Origin: Hyphomicrobiales bacterium
GTDB lineage: Bacteria > Pseudomonadota > Alphaproteobacteria > Rhizobiales > Rhizobiaceae
Assembly: GCA_900466945.1 (NCBI GenBank)
Contig: UBNV01000012.1
Span: 62,001 to 126,000 of the forward strand
Direction: 5' to 3'
Length of the DNA: 64,000 nucleotides
The position numbers were made by a program, and so were the translations under genes. Positions 46,477 to 57,615 of this stretch are shown here, piece after piece. The notes below the pieces were generated by a model that was not told where the DNA came from, searched no databases, and saw only the letters and a program-made list of their open reading frames with translations. Within the stretch, counting starts at the first letter, position 1; each line of letters begins with the position of its first letter.

Positions 46477-46507
46477 GAAACCCGGGTCGAAAGGCCCGGG
46501 TTTCTTG
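46477..46507 (+). terminator. Terminator-like hairpin after ftsZ
   Basis: A 12-bp stem (46477-46488 with 46493-46504, one G-T pair) capped by a GAAA tetraloop; the T run is short (TTTCTTG). It probably ends the dcw transcript. Confidence 0.7.
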
Positions 46508-46522
46508 CATCTCACGATGTGT

Positions 46523-46544
46523 TTCAAGAGATTGAATTCTTGAA
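46523..46544. promoter_or_regulatory. Inverted repeat in the ftsZ-lpxC intergenic region
   Basis: TTCAAGA (46523-46529) and TCTTGAA (46538-46544) form a perfect 7-bp inverted repeat with an 8-nt AT-rich centre, about 170 nt before lpxC. It could be an operator; no regulator is known for it. Confidence 0.35.
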
Positions 46545-46714
46545 TTTAATCAATGGCCTGGCTTCGTTACAAAGCGAAAGAATCAGTGATTTGGCTGGAA
46601 GGGCTGTGCCACGTATGTATGTGGTCGAAACAGGACTCAGCAGTCCTATGACGCAAGTTTGCGACGGGAATCCTCAGATCCACCGCCTCGTCGCATCATT
46701 TTAAGGCTAACGGA

Positions 46715-47671
46715 ATGGCAATTGCTTTGCTCGGATTTCAGACCACGATCGCAGCACCGCTTACGCTGACGGGGATCGGGGTCCATTCGGGGCGAGACGT
46801 CACGATCACCTTCCAGCCGGCCGAAGCCGGAACGGGTATCGTGTTTCAGCGGCAGCATGACGATGGCTCGACCAGCGAATATCGGGCAGTCTCTGCCCAT
46901 GTCGGCAATACGGATCTCTGCACTGTGCTTGGAACCAACCCGGCCCGCTCCGTGGCGACGGTGGAGCATGTCATGGCCGCGCTCTATGCGCTCGGACTCG
47001 ACAACGTCATCGTTGAAGTCGACGGTGCCGAAATGCCGATCATGGATGGTAGTTCCGAAGTCTTCATCGATGCGATCGAGCAGGTCGGGATTTCAAATCT
47101 TGGCGTCAAGCGCCGCTACATTCGCGTCACCAAGCCTGTCCGTATCGAATCGGGTGCGTCCTGGTCCGAGTTCCGCCCCTATGACGGCACGCGCTTCGAG
47201 GTCGAGATCGATTTCGACAGCAAGCTGATCGGCCGACAGAAGTGGGAAGGCGACCTGACGGCAGAGACCTTCAAGAACGAACTGTCGCGGGCGCGAACCT
47301 TCGGCTTCATGCGCGATGTCGAACGGCTCTGGGCCGCCGGTTTTGCGCTTGGCTCGTCGCTCGAAAACTCCGTTGTCATCTCGGACGACGACACGGTTAT
47401 CAATGTCGAGGGTCTGCGTTACGAGAAAGACGAGTTCGTCCGTCACAAAACGCTCGATGCCGTCGGCGATCTGGCTCTGGCCGGCGCTCAGTTCATCGGC
47501 TGCTATCGCTCCTATCGTGGCGGTCACAAGATGAATGCGAATGCACTGAAGGCGCTGCTCAGCGATCCCTCGGCCTATGAAGTCGTGGAGGCTCCTAGCC
47601 GTAGCTATCAGGTTCGTGCTCGTGAGTTCGTTCCGGTCCAGGTGCCGGAATTTGCTCCCTGGTCCGCCTGA
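46715..47671 (+). CDS. lpxC: UDP-3-O-acyl-N-acetylglucosamine deacetylase LpxC
   Basis: A 318-residue zinc enzyme that catalyses the committed step of lipid A synthesis. The catalytic E84 and zinc ligand H85 are in TVEHVMAAL, further zinc ligands H244 and D248 are in HKTLDAVGD, and H271 (GGHKMN) is the general acid. It is separated from ftsZ by a terminator and about 210 nt that contain an inverted repeat, so it has its own promoter. Confidence 0.97.
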   Translation: MAIALLGFQTTIAAPLTLTGIGVHSGRDVTITFQPAEAGTGIVFQRQHDDGSTSEYRAVSAHVGNTDLCTVLGTNPARSVATVEHVMAALYALGLDNVIVEVDGAEMPIMDGSSEVFIDAIEQVGISNLGVKRRYIRVTKPVRIESGASWSEFRPYDGTRFEVEIDFDSKLIGRQKWEGDLTAETFKNELSRARTFGFMRDVERLWAAGFALGSSLENSVVISDDDTVINVEGLRYEKDEFVRHKTLDAVGDLALAGAQFIGCYRSYRGGHKMNANALKALLSDPSAYEVVEAPSRSYQVRAREFVPVQVPEFAPWSA

Positions 47672-47699
47672 CCTCGGAACTGGCAGTTTGACGTTTGCG

Positions 47700-47730
47700 C
47701 GCCGGCTTCTTTTATGAGGCCGGCGTTTTT
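47700..47730 (+). terminator. Rho-independent terminator after lpxC
   Basis: CGCCGGC (47700-47706) pairs with GCCGGCG (47719-47725) around a 12-nt loop and is followed directly by TTTTT. Confidence 0.8.
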
Positions 47731-47893
47731 GCTGGGCGACGGAAGATACTGAAGAAACGGCACTTTCTGGGCGCCCTGCCACAAAAATGCGTTAAAGTCA
47801 CATCACTGCGTTGCCCTAGTGCCGCTTTTGTGGCTAGAAACGCCAGTTGAAGGCGACGGTTTTCAAGCGGCGCTGCAATCGGGATCATTTCGA

Positions 47894-48760
47894 ATGAATC
47901 ATGTGGGATCGGTCGTTGTGAAGAAAGCCGCGCGTATTGCAGGCCTGTGCGTAATGATGTCGGTCGGGGCGGTGCTCGCCGGGTGCCAGTCCGACCCGGA
48001 TATCGACATCAGCAAGCTCGCTGCCGAAACCGAACCGCCGGAAGTGCTCTACAATCAGGGCCTCGCCAATATCAAGGCGGGCAATATGAGTGAGGCGTCG
48101 CGCAAGTTCGATGCCGTCGATGCCCAGCATCCGTTCTCCGAGTGGTCGCGCAAGTCGCTGGTCATGAGCACCTTCACCAAATACCGGCTTGGCCGCTATG
48201 CGGATGCGATCGCCACAGGCAACCGTTACATGAACCTCTATCCGGGATCCGAGGATGCGGCCTATGCGCAGTATCTCGTCGGCCTGTCCTACTGGAAGCA
48301 GATCTCCAGCGTCACGCAGGACCAGCGCAACTCGGTGAAGACCATCGAGGCGATGCAGCGGGTGGTCAACGACTTCCCGGATTCGGAATATGTCGATGAT
48401 GCTCAGGCAAAGTTGCGTTTCGCCCGCGACCAGTTGGCCGGCAAGGAAATGCAGGTCGGACGGTATTATCTGGAGCGCAAGGAATACCTCGCGGCCGTGT
48501 CGCGCTTCCGCGTCGTGGTCGAGCAGTATCCGAACACGAACCAGATCGAGGAAGCGCTGGCGCGCTTGGTCGAGTCCTATTTTGCCATGGGTGTCGTTTC
48601 CGAAGCCCAGGCGGCAGCTGCGGTACTTGGGCACAATTATCCCGACAGCCAGTGGTATGCCGACAGCTATGCGCTGTTGCAGAAGGGTGGTGTCGAGCCG
48701 CGCGAGAATTCCGGGTCGTGGATCACCCGCGCCGGTCGCAGGCTCCTGATCGGGACCTGA
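47894..48760 (+). CDS. bamD: Outer-membrane protein assembly factor BamD
   Basis: A 288-residue lipoprotein with lipobox LAGC (C31) followed by five or so TPR-like helical repeats (for example [21 protein letters not shown] and AKLRFARDQ). BamD is the essential partner of BamA in the BAM complex that inserts beta-barrel proteins. ATG at 47894 was chosen because it puts the lipoprotein signal at the N-terminus; an ATG 25 codons upstream does not. recN follows after 34 nt. Confidence 0.94.
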   Translation: MNHVGSVVVKKAARIAGLCVMMSVGAVLAGCQSDPDIDISKLAAETEPPEVLYNQGLANIKAGNMSEASRKFDAVDAQHPFSEWSRKSLVMSTFTKYRLGRYADAIATGNRYMNLYPGSEDAAYAQYLVGLSYWKQISSVTQDQRNSVKTIEAMQRVVNDFPDSEYVDDAQAKLRFARDQLAGKEMQVGRYYLERKEYLAAVSRFRVVVEQYPNTNQIEEALARLVESYFAMGVVSEAQAAAAVLGHNYPDSQWYADSYALLQKGGVEPRENSGSWITRAGRRLLIGT

Positions 48761-48794
48761 CCGGTCCATCGTCACGAAGTGAGAAACTGAGCCC

Positions 48795-50468
48795 ATGCTG
48801 GTCCAGCTGTCGATCCGCGATATCGTTCTGATCGAGCGGCTGGATCTTGCCTTTGAAACCGGTCTCTCCGTGCTGACCGGTGAGACGGGCGCCGGAAAAT
48901 CCATTCTCCTCGACAGTCTTTCACTGGCACTCGGCGGGCGTGGCGATGGCTCGCTCGTGCGTCACGGCGAGGACAAGGGGCAAGTGACGGCCGTCTTCGA
49001 CGTCGGCAACGGCCATCCCGCCAGGACCCTGCTCAAGGGCAATGGTGTCGATGATGATGGCGATCTGATCTTCCGTCGCGTTCAGTCTGCCGACGGCCGC
49101 ACCCGCGCCTATATCAACGACCAGCCGGTCAGTGTGCAGCTCATGCGCCAGGTCGGCCAGCTTCTCGTGGAGATCCACGGCCAGCACGACGACCGCGCCC
49201 TGATCGACACCAATGCCCATCGCATGCTGCTGGACGCTTTTGCCGGGCTGACAGACGAGGCCGTCGATCTGGGGGAGAGCTATCGCCGCTGGCGGGATGC
49301 GGAGCGCAGCTACAAGACGCACAAGGCAAAGGTGGAAGCGGCAGCCCGGGAGGCCGACTATCTGCGCGCCTCTGTCGAGGAGCTGGAGACACTTTCGCCC
49401 CTGGACGGAGAAGAGGATGATCTGGCCGAGCGGCGCTCCGCTATGCAGAAGTCGGAGCGGATCGCAGGCGACATCGCCGAGGCTTCGGAATTCCTGAATG
49501 GCAATGCGTCCCCCGTGCCTCATATCGCCTCCCTGATGCGTCGGCTGGAGCGCAAGAGCCACGAGGCTCCGGGACTGCTTGAAGAGACCGTGCAACTGCT
49601 TGGAACTGCGCTCGACACGCTGTCTGCAGCCCAGATGGAAGTGGAGGCGGCGCTGCGCCGCACCGAATTCGATCCCCGCGAATTGGAACGGGTCGAGGAG
49701 CGCCTCTTTGCGCTCAGAGCCGCAGGCCGCAAATATTCCGTCGCCGTTGTCGATCTTCCAGCGCTCGCCGAAAAGATGGTGGCGGATCTGGCCGATCTCG
49801 ATGCCGGAGAGGAGCGCCTCGGCCAGCTCGAAGCCGCCGTTCGCGAGACAAAGGGGCATTTTGATCACCTGGCACAACAACTGTCTGCGAAGCGACAGAA
49901 CGCGGCCCAGGCGCTCGCCGATGCTGTCATGCTGGAACTGCCGGCACTGAAGTTGGAACGTGCGCGCTTCATGGTCGAGGTGGCCGCCGATCCAGAGAAT
50001 GCGACGGTCGATGGTATCGACACCGTTGAATTCCACGTGCAGACCAATCCCGGCACGCGGCCGGGCCCGATCATGAAGGTTGCCTCGGGTGGCGAGCTCT
50101 CGCGCTTCCTGCTGGCGCTGAAGGTTGCGCTCGCCGATCGCGGATCCGCGCCGACACTCGTCTTCGATGAAATCGATACCGGCGTGGGTGGAGCGGTGGC
50201 CGATGCCATCGGCCAGCGCTTGAAGCGGCTCTCCGCCAAAGTACAGGTGTTGTCCGTCACCCATGCACCGCAGGTCGCGGCGCGTGCCTCGACACATTTT
50301 CTGATCTCAAAGGGGCCGACCGGCGATGCGGGCGACAAGATCGCGACTCGCGTGGCGATCATGGAGCCGGAGCATCGCAAGGAAGAAATCGCGCGCATGC
50401 TGGCGGGCGCATCGGTGACCGACGAAGCGCGGGCAGCAGCGGCCAAACTGCTCGCAGCCGGCGAATGA
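48795..50468 (+). CDS. recN: DNA repair protein RecN
   Basis: A 557-residue SMC-like ATPase of double-strand-break repair. Walker A GETGAGKS is at 29-36, a coiled-coil region spans the middle (about 160-370), and the C-terminal signature and Walker B read SGGELSRFLLALK and LVFDEIDTGVGG. Of usual length. It follows bamD on the same strand, a common order in alphaproteobacteria. I see no LexA box in the 34-nt gap. Confidence 0.96.
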   Translation: MLVQLSIRDIVLIERLDLAFETGLSVLTGETGAGKSILLDSLSLALGGRGDGSLVRHGEDKGQVTAVFDVGNGHPARTLLKGNGVDDDGDLIFRRVQSADGRTRAYINDQPVSVQLMRQVGQLLVEIHGQHDDRALIDTNAHRMLLDAFAGLTDEAVDLGESYRRWRDAERSYKTHKAKVEAAAREADYLRASVEELETLSPLDGEEDDLAERRSAMQKSERIAGDIAEASEFLNGNASPVPHIASLMRRLERKSHEAPGLLEETVQLLGTALDTLSAAQMEVEAALRRTEFDPRELERVEERLFALRAAGRKYSVAVVDLPALAEKMVADLADLDAGEERLGQLEAAVRETKGHFDHLAQQLSAKRQNAAQALADAVMLELPALKLERARFMVEVAADPENATVDGIDTVEFHVQTNPGTRPGPIMKVASGGELSRFLLALKVALADRGSAPTLVFDEIDTGVGGAVADAIGQRLKRLSAKVQVLSVTHAPQVAARASTHFLISKGPTGDAGDKIATRVAIMEPEHRKEEIARMLAGASVTDEARAAAAKLLAAGE

Positions 50469-50526
50469 TTTTCATCAGCCTTCAGTCAGTTGCGCTTCCC
50501 AACAAAACCTGTTTCGCTGGTTCGCC

Positions 50527-51975
50527 ATGCTTGAGATGATCCAGATCTACTGGGCCGAAACCCTTGCCGTGCTGTCCGTGGTTTTCGGCACGGTCGCTGC
50601 CACTCACGCAGCCATGACCAAGCGGGAGGTTCGCTCGGCTCTCGGCTGGGTGGGCATCATCATCCTCTCGCCCCTGGTGGGCGCGATGATCTATGCCGTG
50701 GCCGGCATCAATCGCATTCGCCGCGCGACGCTGATTTCCCGCCGTGCCCTGGAACTGGACGAAATCTGGCGCAGCCTGTCGCTCTTTGCCGTGAGCCGGG
50801 AGGCGGTGGCCGCACAGTTCGGCAGCCGGTTCGGGCAGATGAAGCTGCTCGGGGACAAAGTGACTCGGCATCCGCTGTCGTCCGGCAACCAAATCACGAT
50901 GCTCACCACCGGTGAAGAGACATTCGATGGCATGTGCCAGGCGATCGAGGAGGCGCAGTCCAGCATCATCCTTGAGACCTATATCTTCGATCGCGATGTC
51001 GTTGGGCTTCGCCTCGCAGATTCCCTGATTGCGGCACACCGGCGCGGCGTGGCAGTGCGGGTCATCGTAGACGCAGTGGGAGCCCGCTATAGCGTGCCCA
51101 GCATCATCGGCTATCTGGAGCAGGGCGGTGTGTCGGTCGCCACCTTCAACGGACAGGTCATCATGGGGCTGAGGCTCCCCTATGCCAATCTGCGTACGCA
51201 CCGGAAGATCCTGGTGGTGGACGGTGCGACGGCGTTCGTCGGGGGCATGAACATCCGTGCCGGCTTTGTCGGGCCTGATGGCGCGCGCGACACGCATTTC
51301 CGCGTGTCCGGTCCCGTTGTCGCCGACATCCTGGCGGTCGCAGCGGAAGACTGGCATTTCGAGACGGGCGAGGTTCTCTTGGGTCCGGAATGGCGGGTGC
51401 GGCTCGACGATTCTCTGCCCGGGGTAGGGACCTCGATCCGTGCCGTGGTATCCGGGCCAGACGCCCATATCGAAACGAACCATCGACTGCTTCTTGGTGC
51501 CTTCTCCGTCGCGGAGCGGTCGATCCGGATCGTCTCGCCTTATTTTCTGCCGGATACCACCTTTATTGCCGCGCTGAACACGGCAGCGCGACGGGGCGTG
51601 CAAGTCGATGTGATCGTGCCCGCACAGAACAATCTCGCGATCGTGGCGCGAGCGATGATGGGCCAGTACGACCAAATCTTGCGCGAGGGGTGCCGCGTGC
51701 ATCTGTCGAGTGGCACGTTCGATCATTCCAAGCTCATGGTAATAGACCGGCAATGGTGTTTCATCGGGTCGTCCAATCTGGATTCGCGCTCGCTGCGGCT
51801 CAATTTCGAGATCGACCTCGAAGTCTATGACCGGGTTCTCGCCGAACAGATCGAGGACCGGATCGACCGGCGTCTGGCAATGGCGCATCAGATGACGCTC
51901 GAACGTCTCAAAGCACGTTCCTTGCCGAACCGGCTGCTCGACCGCTTGTTCTGGCTCGGATCGCCCTATCTTTGA
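50527..51975 (+). CDS. cls: Phospholipase D family protein, cardiolipin synthase
   Basis: A 482-residue protein with two N-terminal transmembrane segments (about 11-30 and 40-60), then two PLD catalytic motifs: HRKILVVD (H225, K227, D232) and HSKLMVID in the second half, each followed by the glycine and asparagine of HxKx4Dx6GSxN. This is the ClsA layout, which joins two phosphatidylglycerols to form cardiolipin. A related transphosphatidylase activity cannot be excluded. Confidence 0.9.
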   Translation: MLEMIQIYWAETLAVLSVVFGTVAATHAAMTKREVRSALGWVGIIILSPLVGAMIYAVAGINRIRRATLISRRALELDEIWRSLSLFAVSREAVAAQFGSRFGQMKLLGDKVTRHPLSSGNQITMLTTGEETFDGMCQAIEEAQSSIILETYIFDRDVVGLRLADSLIAAHRRGVAVRVIVDAVGARYSVPSIIGYLEQGGVSVATFNGQVIMGLRLPYANLRTHRKILVVDGATAFVGGMNIRAGFVGPDGARDTHFRVSGPVVADILAVAAEDWHFETGEVLLGPEWRVRLDDSLPGVGTSIRAVVSGPDAHIETNHRLLLGAFSVAERSIRIVSPYFLPDTTFIAALNTAARRGVQVDVIVPAQNNLAIVARAMMGQYDQILREGCRVHLSSGTFDHSKLMVIDRQWCFIGSSNLDSRSLRLNFEIDLEVYDRVLAEQIEDRIDRRLAMAHQMTLERLKARSLPNRLLDRLFWLGSPYL

Positions 51976-52029
51976 CCGAGGAGTACTGTCCGTGGCCGTG
52001 ATGGCCGCGACCGGCTTTCAGCTTAACCG

Positions 52030-52863
52030 ATGACGGATGCACCTGGTGTGATGAAAAAGACCAAGCCCAGCCTCGCCCGCACGATGGTGACCTCCCTGCG
52101 CAATCGCAAATCGCGGCCGGGCGAGCCCAGCGCGTCAGGGCCTGCCGACGGTGTGATGACGGTCGCCTCCTACAATGTGCACAAATGCGTGGGCACGGAC
52201 GGCCGCTTCGACCCGGAGCGGATCATCGACGTGATCCGCGAGATCGGCCCCGATGTGATCGCGCTGCAGGAGGCGGATCAGCGGTTCGGCGAGCGGTCCG
52301 GTCTGCTCGATCTCAACCGACTGAGGCTCGAAACCGGTTTGCTGCCGGTCCCCGTCGTCGCCGGTCCAAAATCGCATGGCTGGCGGGGCAATGTGCTCCT
52401 GTTTCGCGAGGGCATCGTGCGCGATGTGCATCAGGTCGCCCTGCCGGGGCTCGAACCGCGGGGCGCACTTGTCGCCGAAATCGATCTCGTGGGCAAGGCG
52501 GGGCTTCGCGTCATCGCCGCGCACCTTGGGCTGTTGCGCTGGGCACGTCGGCAGCAGGCCGACGTGATCCTCGATCTCCTGCAGAGCCGTGACGAGCGGC
52601 CGACGCTTCTGATGGGCGATTTCAACGAGTGGCGGCTGGGGCCCGGCTCGGCGCTGACCCGGCTCGAGCCCATCTTCGGTCCACTGCCGCCGGCGATCCC
52701 GAGCTTTCCGGCGCGACTGCCGGTGCTTTCACTCGACCGGATCATGGCCAACAGGGCCGGGCTCATCGCAGATCTGACGGTGCACGACACGCCGCTCGCC
52801 CGTGTCGCCTCCGACCATCTGCCGCTCACCGCGCGTCTCGACCTCGGCAAGGTGGAGGACTAA
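52030..52863 (+). CDS. Endonuclease/exonuclease/phosphatase (EEP) family protein
   Basis: A 277-residue EEP-fold protein. Motifs are TVASYNVHKCVG near residue 41, IALQEAD, LLMGDFNEW and the terminal SDHLPL. These bind a metal and hydrolyse phosphodiesters; members act on DNA, RNA or lipids. It follows cls on the same strand after about 55 nt, the order seen where EEP proteins accompany cardiolipin synthases (ybhP-clsB in E. coli), so a role in phospholipid metabolism is a reasonable inference. Confidence 0.85.
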   Translation: MTDAPGVMKKTKPSLARTMVTSLRNRKSRPGEPSASGPADGVMTVASYNVHKCVGTDGRFDPERIIDVIREIGPDVIALQEADQRFGERSGLLDLNRLRLETGLLPVPVVAGPKSHGWRGNVLLFREGIVRDVHQVALPGLEPRGALVAEIDLVGKAGLRVIAAHLGLLRWARRQQADVILDLLQSRDERPTLLMGDFNEWRLGPGSALTRLEPIFGPLPPAIPSFPARLPVLSLDRIMANRAGLIADLTVHDTPLARVASDHLPLTARLDLGKVED

Positions 52864-55083
<2,220 letters not shown>

Positions 55084-55929
55084 TCAGGCAAGGCTAAAGG
55101 CGGCGTCCGGCAGGTCGACGGCCGGACTGTCGACATGCGCGGTGCGCGGAAGGTCGCGCTCGAGAACGATGCGATTGCGGCCGGCGGACTTGGCGATGTA
55201 GAGCGCCCGATCGGCAGCGGCATAGACGGCGGAAAAGTCCCGGATCGGGGTGATATCGGCCAGACCACCGGAAACCGTGACGTTGATCGTGTGATGGACC
55301 GTTTCGATCTGGCGATTGGCGACGTTTCGCCGGAGTCTTTCCGCTAGCGACACTACATCTGCAAATTCCGCGTCCCGGAACAGGATGGCAAATTCCTCGC
55401 CGCCAATGCGTGCGACAAGATGCGGCGCGCCGGCGACTTCCTTCAGCATTTCAGCGACAGAAACGATCACTTCGTCACCGGCTAGATGCCCGTACCGGTC
55501 GTTGATCTGCTTGAAGCGGTCGATATCGATGATCAGCAAATGTCCGCGCTCGACCTGTGAGAAGTCTTCGATGAAGGCGCGGCGGTTGAGCAGACCCGAG
55601 AGCATGTCGGTTCGACTCATTTGGCGGAATTCGAGCCGGGTGCGGGCGAGATGAATGACCGCGTAGCCCATATAGAGAGAGCACAGCATGGTCAGAGCGA
55701 AAGACACGATGAAAGCGATGCCGCAGCCGATGGCGAGATCTCTCGCCAGTGGATTGAGAAGAAGGCCGAGAGCGTGGAGTGCAACCAGGATCGCCGCCAC
55801 CATAATGCAGGCGAGCAGAGATGTGCGAATGGACAACCGTGTCGCAAAACGCATCACGGGGTCCCAATTGTCGAACTCTGTCAGTCCAATGTCGCGGATA
55901 ACCCAGGCCTCAATCTGTTTCTTCAACAT
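55084..55929 (-). CDS. Membrane diguanylate cyclase (GGDEF)
   Basis: A 281-residue protein with two hydrophobic segments (about 36-57 and 67-92) and a GGDEF domain with GGEEF at 176-180, preceded by RTDMLSGLLNRRAF. There is no RxxD inhibitory site, so product feedback through the I-site is not expected. Layout and motif position equal those of the cyclase in the dcw cluster, so the two are paralogues. It converges on ligA with no base between the stop codons. Confidence 0.9.
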   Translation of the reverse strand: MLKKQIEAWVIRDIGLTEFDNWDPVMRFATRLSIRTSLLACIMVAAILVALHALGLLLNPLARDLAIGCGIAFIVSFALTMLCSLYMGYAVIHLARTRLEFRQMSRTDMLSGLLNRRAFIEDFSQVERGHLLIIDIDRFKQINDRYGHLAGDEVIVSVAEMLKEVAGAPHLVARIGGEEFAILFRDAEFADVVSLAERLRRNVANRQIETVHHTINVTVSGGLADITPIRDFSAVYAAADRALYIAKSAGRNRIVLERDLPRTAHVDSPAVDLPDAAFSLA

Positions 55930-56158
55930 CAGTACCGCCTATAGAATATGATCTAAAATCACGGATGCCCGTGTGCCGCCACATCGACTTCGGTGGTTTG
56001 AATTATTCTGAAATATCTTTGCCCCAGCGACGGCGCGTCTGCTACCCGGCAAGGTGAAGAACCCGGCCCCGACAGTAAAGACGTCACGTACATCTACACC
56101 AGATTAGACCCATCACAAATTAAGTTTAGATGAATCTGTAACTCTGGATTGCATCTGC

Positions 56159-56176
56159 TGCCGTTTCAATACGGCA
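56159..56176 (-). terminator. Small hairpin after the TIGR02588-like gene
   Basis: TGCCGT (56159-56164) and ACGGCA (56171-56176) pair perfectly around a 6-nt loop, 3 nt past the stop of the minus-strand gene. There is no T run, so termination is uncertain. Confidence 0.3.
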
Positions 56177-56179
56177 CGT

Positions 56180-56590
56180 TCACGGATCTGTGAAGCTCGT
56201 GGGTTGCAGGCTCAGGCGATAGCGCGACGGGTCGTTGACGAAGAGCAGGCCGCCTTTGGTCGTCGAGCCTGCAGCGACATAGTCGAAGGTAACGTCCGTG
56301 GCCTCGACCGGTGCCTGGCCGTCGAGCAGGGCGCCATTGATCTTGACCGCGGCAGCCGTCGAGTCGGACGCGTTTCGGACCTGGATCATGACCCTCCAGC
56401 CAGTCGGGACGGGTTCAATGTCGAGCACCTGCACCGACAATTCCGGCGGCCGATCGTCCGTGTTCATGGCTTCCCAAAGGATCCAGCAGGTGATGGAGAT
56501 CACGATCAGAGTTGCGACGAGACCGGTCAGCCATTCGACCCAATGGGGGCTGATCTGCTCTGCGTTCTTGCTGAGACTTGAACGGGTCAC
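56180..56590 (-). CDS. TIGR02588-like membrane-anchored protein of unknown function
   Basis: A 136-residue protein with one transmembrane segment (about 18-41) and an extracytoplasmic beta-rich domain of about 95 residues that reads like an immunoglobulin-type or DUF-style sandwich (VQVLDIEPVPTGWRVMIQV). It matches what I know as TIGR02588, which occurs beside TIGR02587. The start is GTG with TGAGGA upstream. The gene begins 10 nt after the stop of its partner, so both are in one operon. Function is unknown. Confidence 0.75.
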   Translation of the reverse strand: MTRSSLSKNAEQISPHWVEWLTGLVATLIVISITCWILWEAMNTDDRPPELSVQVLDIEPVPTGWRVMIQVRNASDSTAAAVKINGALLDGQAPVEATDVTFDYVAAGSTTKGGLLFVNDPSRYRLSLQPTSFTDP

Positions 56591-56600
56591 AATTTTTTCC

Positions 56601-57476
56601 TCATAGGATAAGACGCGCGGCGGCTGCGCCGATGGCCGCCGGGAAAGACAAGACGACGACCGTCAGAATCGCTTGTGCTGTGCCGAGGTCGTCCAACCGG
56701 CCGAAGGTCCACAGGGCATAGAGGCTGACGGCGAGCGCGACCACATAGCCCGGAAGGGTGAAGCGAATGAAGGCGTGCCATCCCGGCGTTCCCTCGGCGA
56801 GACTGTGACCACCGCGAAAGGCGAGCGCATAGACGAAACCGTGCATGAGAAAGATCGACAGGGTCAGGAGCCCCAGGGCATGCCAGGCGGTCATCTTGTG
56901 GGCCAGCAGAATCATCTCTTCGGTCGGAGCGAGATTGAGGGAGAGGAAGAGTGCGCCGACCGCCATCATGAAGAGTTCCGTGGCGTAGCTCGTGTTCGGC
57001 GCCTCGCGGGGGTCGTCTTCTTCTTCATCGTCCTCGCTGTCGTCATCGTCGCGCATGCTGAGCTGGCTGCGGCCGAGCAGGGCGCCGATGCTGGCGGGCA
57101 CCGCCTGGACCGCAACCATGCCCACCCATTCGCGGGGTGCCATGTCGACCGTGATGACGCCGAGCAGGACAAGGATGAGCGCACTCGCCAGAACGCCCAT
57201 GCCATAAGCGACGATCGCGTCTCGGGCGGATTCGCGCCAGGTGGCGGTGTGCTCGAAGCCGATGCGGTGGGAGAGGCCGACAAGAAGAGGAAGATTGAGG
57301 ACGAGCAGCAGAAGCAGACGCTCACGCTCCATGTAGAAGCCGAGGAACCACATTTCCATGGTCATCAGCATGGGGATGGAAAAGAGCAGGGCGCCTGCCA
57401 CACCCCTGGCAATTCCGACGAGGAAACGGTTCACGCGTTCCCGTTCGGGCCGTTCCTTATGATCGACTGCTGCCAT
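56601..57476 (-). CDS. TIGR02587-like integral membrane protein of unknown function
   Basis: A 291-residue protein with about seven or eight hydrophobic segments. After the fourth there is a striking acidic loop, DDDDSEDDEEEDD, of 13 residues (about 157-169), in a hydrophilic stretch between helices. The pattern fits TIGR02587, a family known only as conserved membrane proteins. The start at 57476 has GGTGGA upstream. The TIGR02588-like gene follows in the same operon; the pair may form a complex, which is inference. Confidence 0.75.
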   Translation of the reverse strand: MAAVDHKERPERERVNRFLVGIARGVAGALLFSIPMLMTMEMWFLGFYMERERLLLLLVLNLPLLVGLSHRIGFEHTATWRESARDAIVAYGMGVLASALILVLLGVITVDMAPREWVGMVAVQAVPASIGALLGRSQLSMRDDDDSEDDEEEDDPREAPNTSYATELFMMAVGALFLSLNLAPTEEMILLAHKMTAWHALGLLTLSIFLMHGFVYALAFRGGHSLAEGTPGWHAFIRFTLPGYVVALAVSLYALWTFGRLDDLGTAQAILTVVVLSFPAAIGAAAARLIL

Positions 57477-57544
57477 TGTTCCACCGTCCCTTGCCGCGCA
57501 GGAATGCGCGAGTGACAATGGTTGTTCCACCTCGTGGAAACGAA

Positions 57545-57568
57545 GACGCCAGCCCGAAGGCTGGCGTC
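57545..57568 (-). terminator. Terminator-like hairpin after the DEAD-box helicase gene
   Basis: Read on the minus strand a perfect 10-bp stem, GACGCCAGCC with GGCTGGCGTC, is capped by a TTCG tetraloop and followed by TTCGTTTCC. The stem is strong and the T run weak. Confidence 0.6.
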
Positions 57569-57615
57569 AATCGTTCGTCTAGATATTTGTGAAGGCATTG
57601 CCCGTCGCCGAAAGC

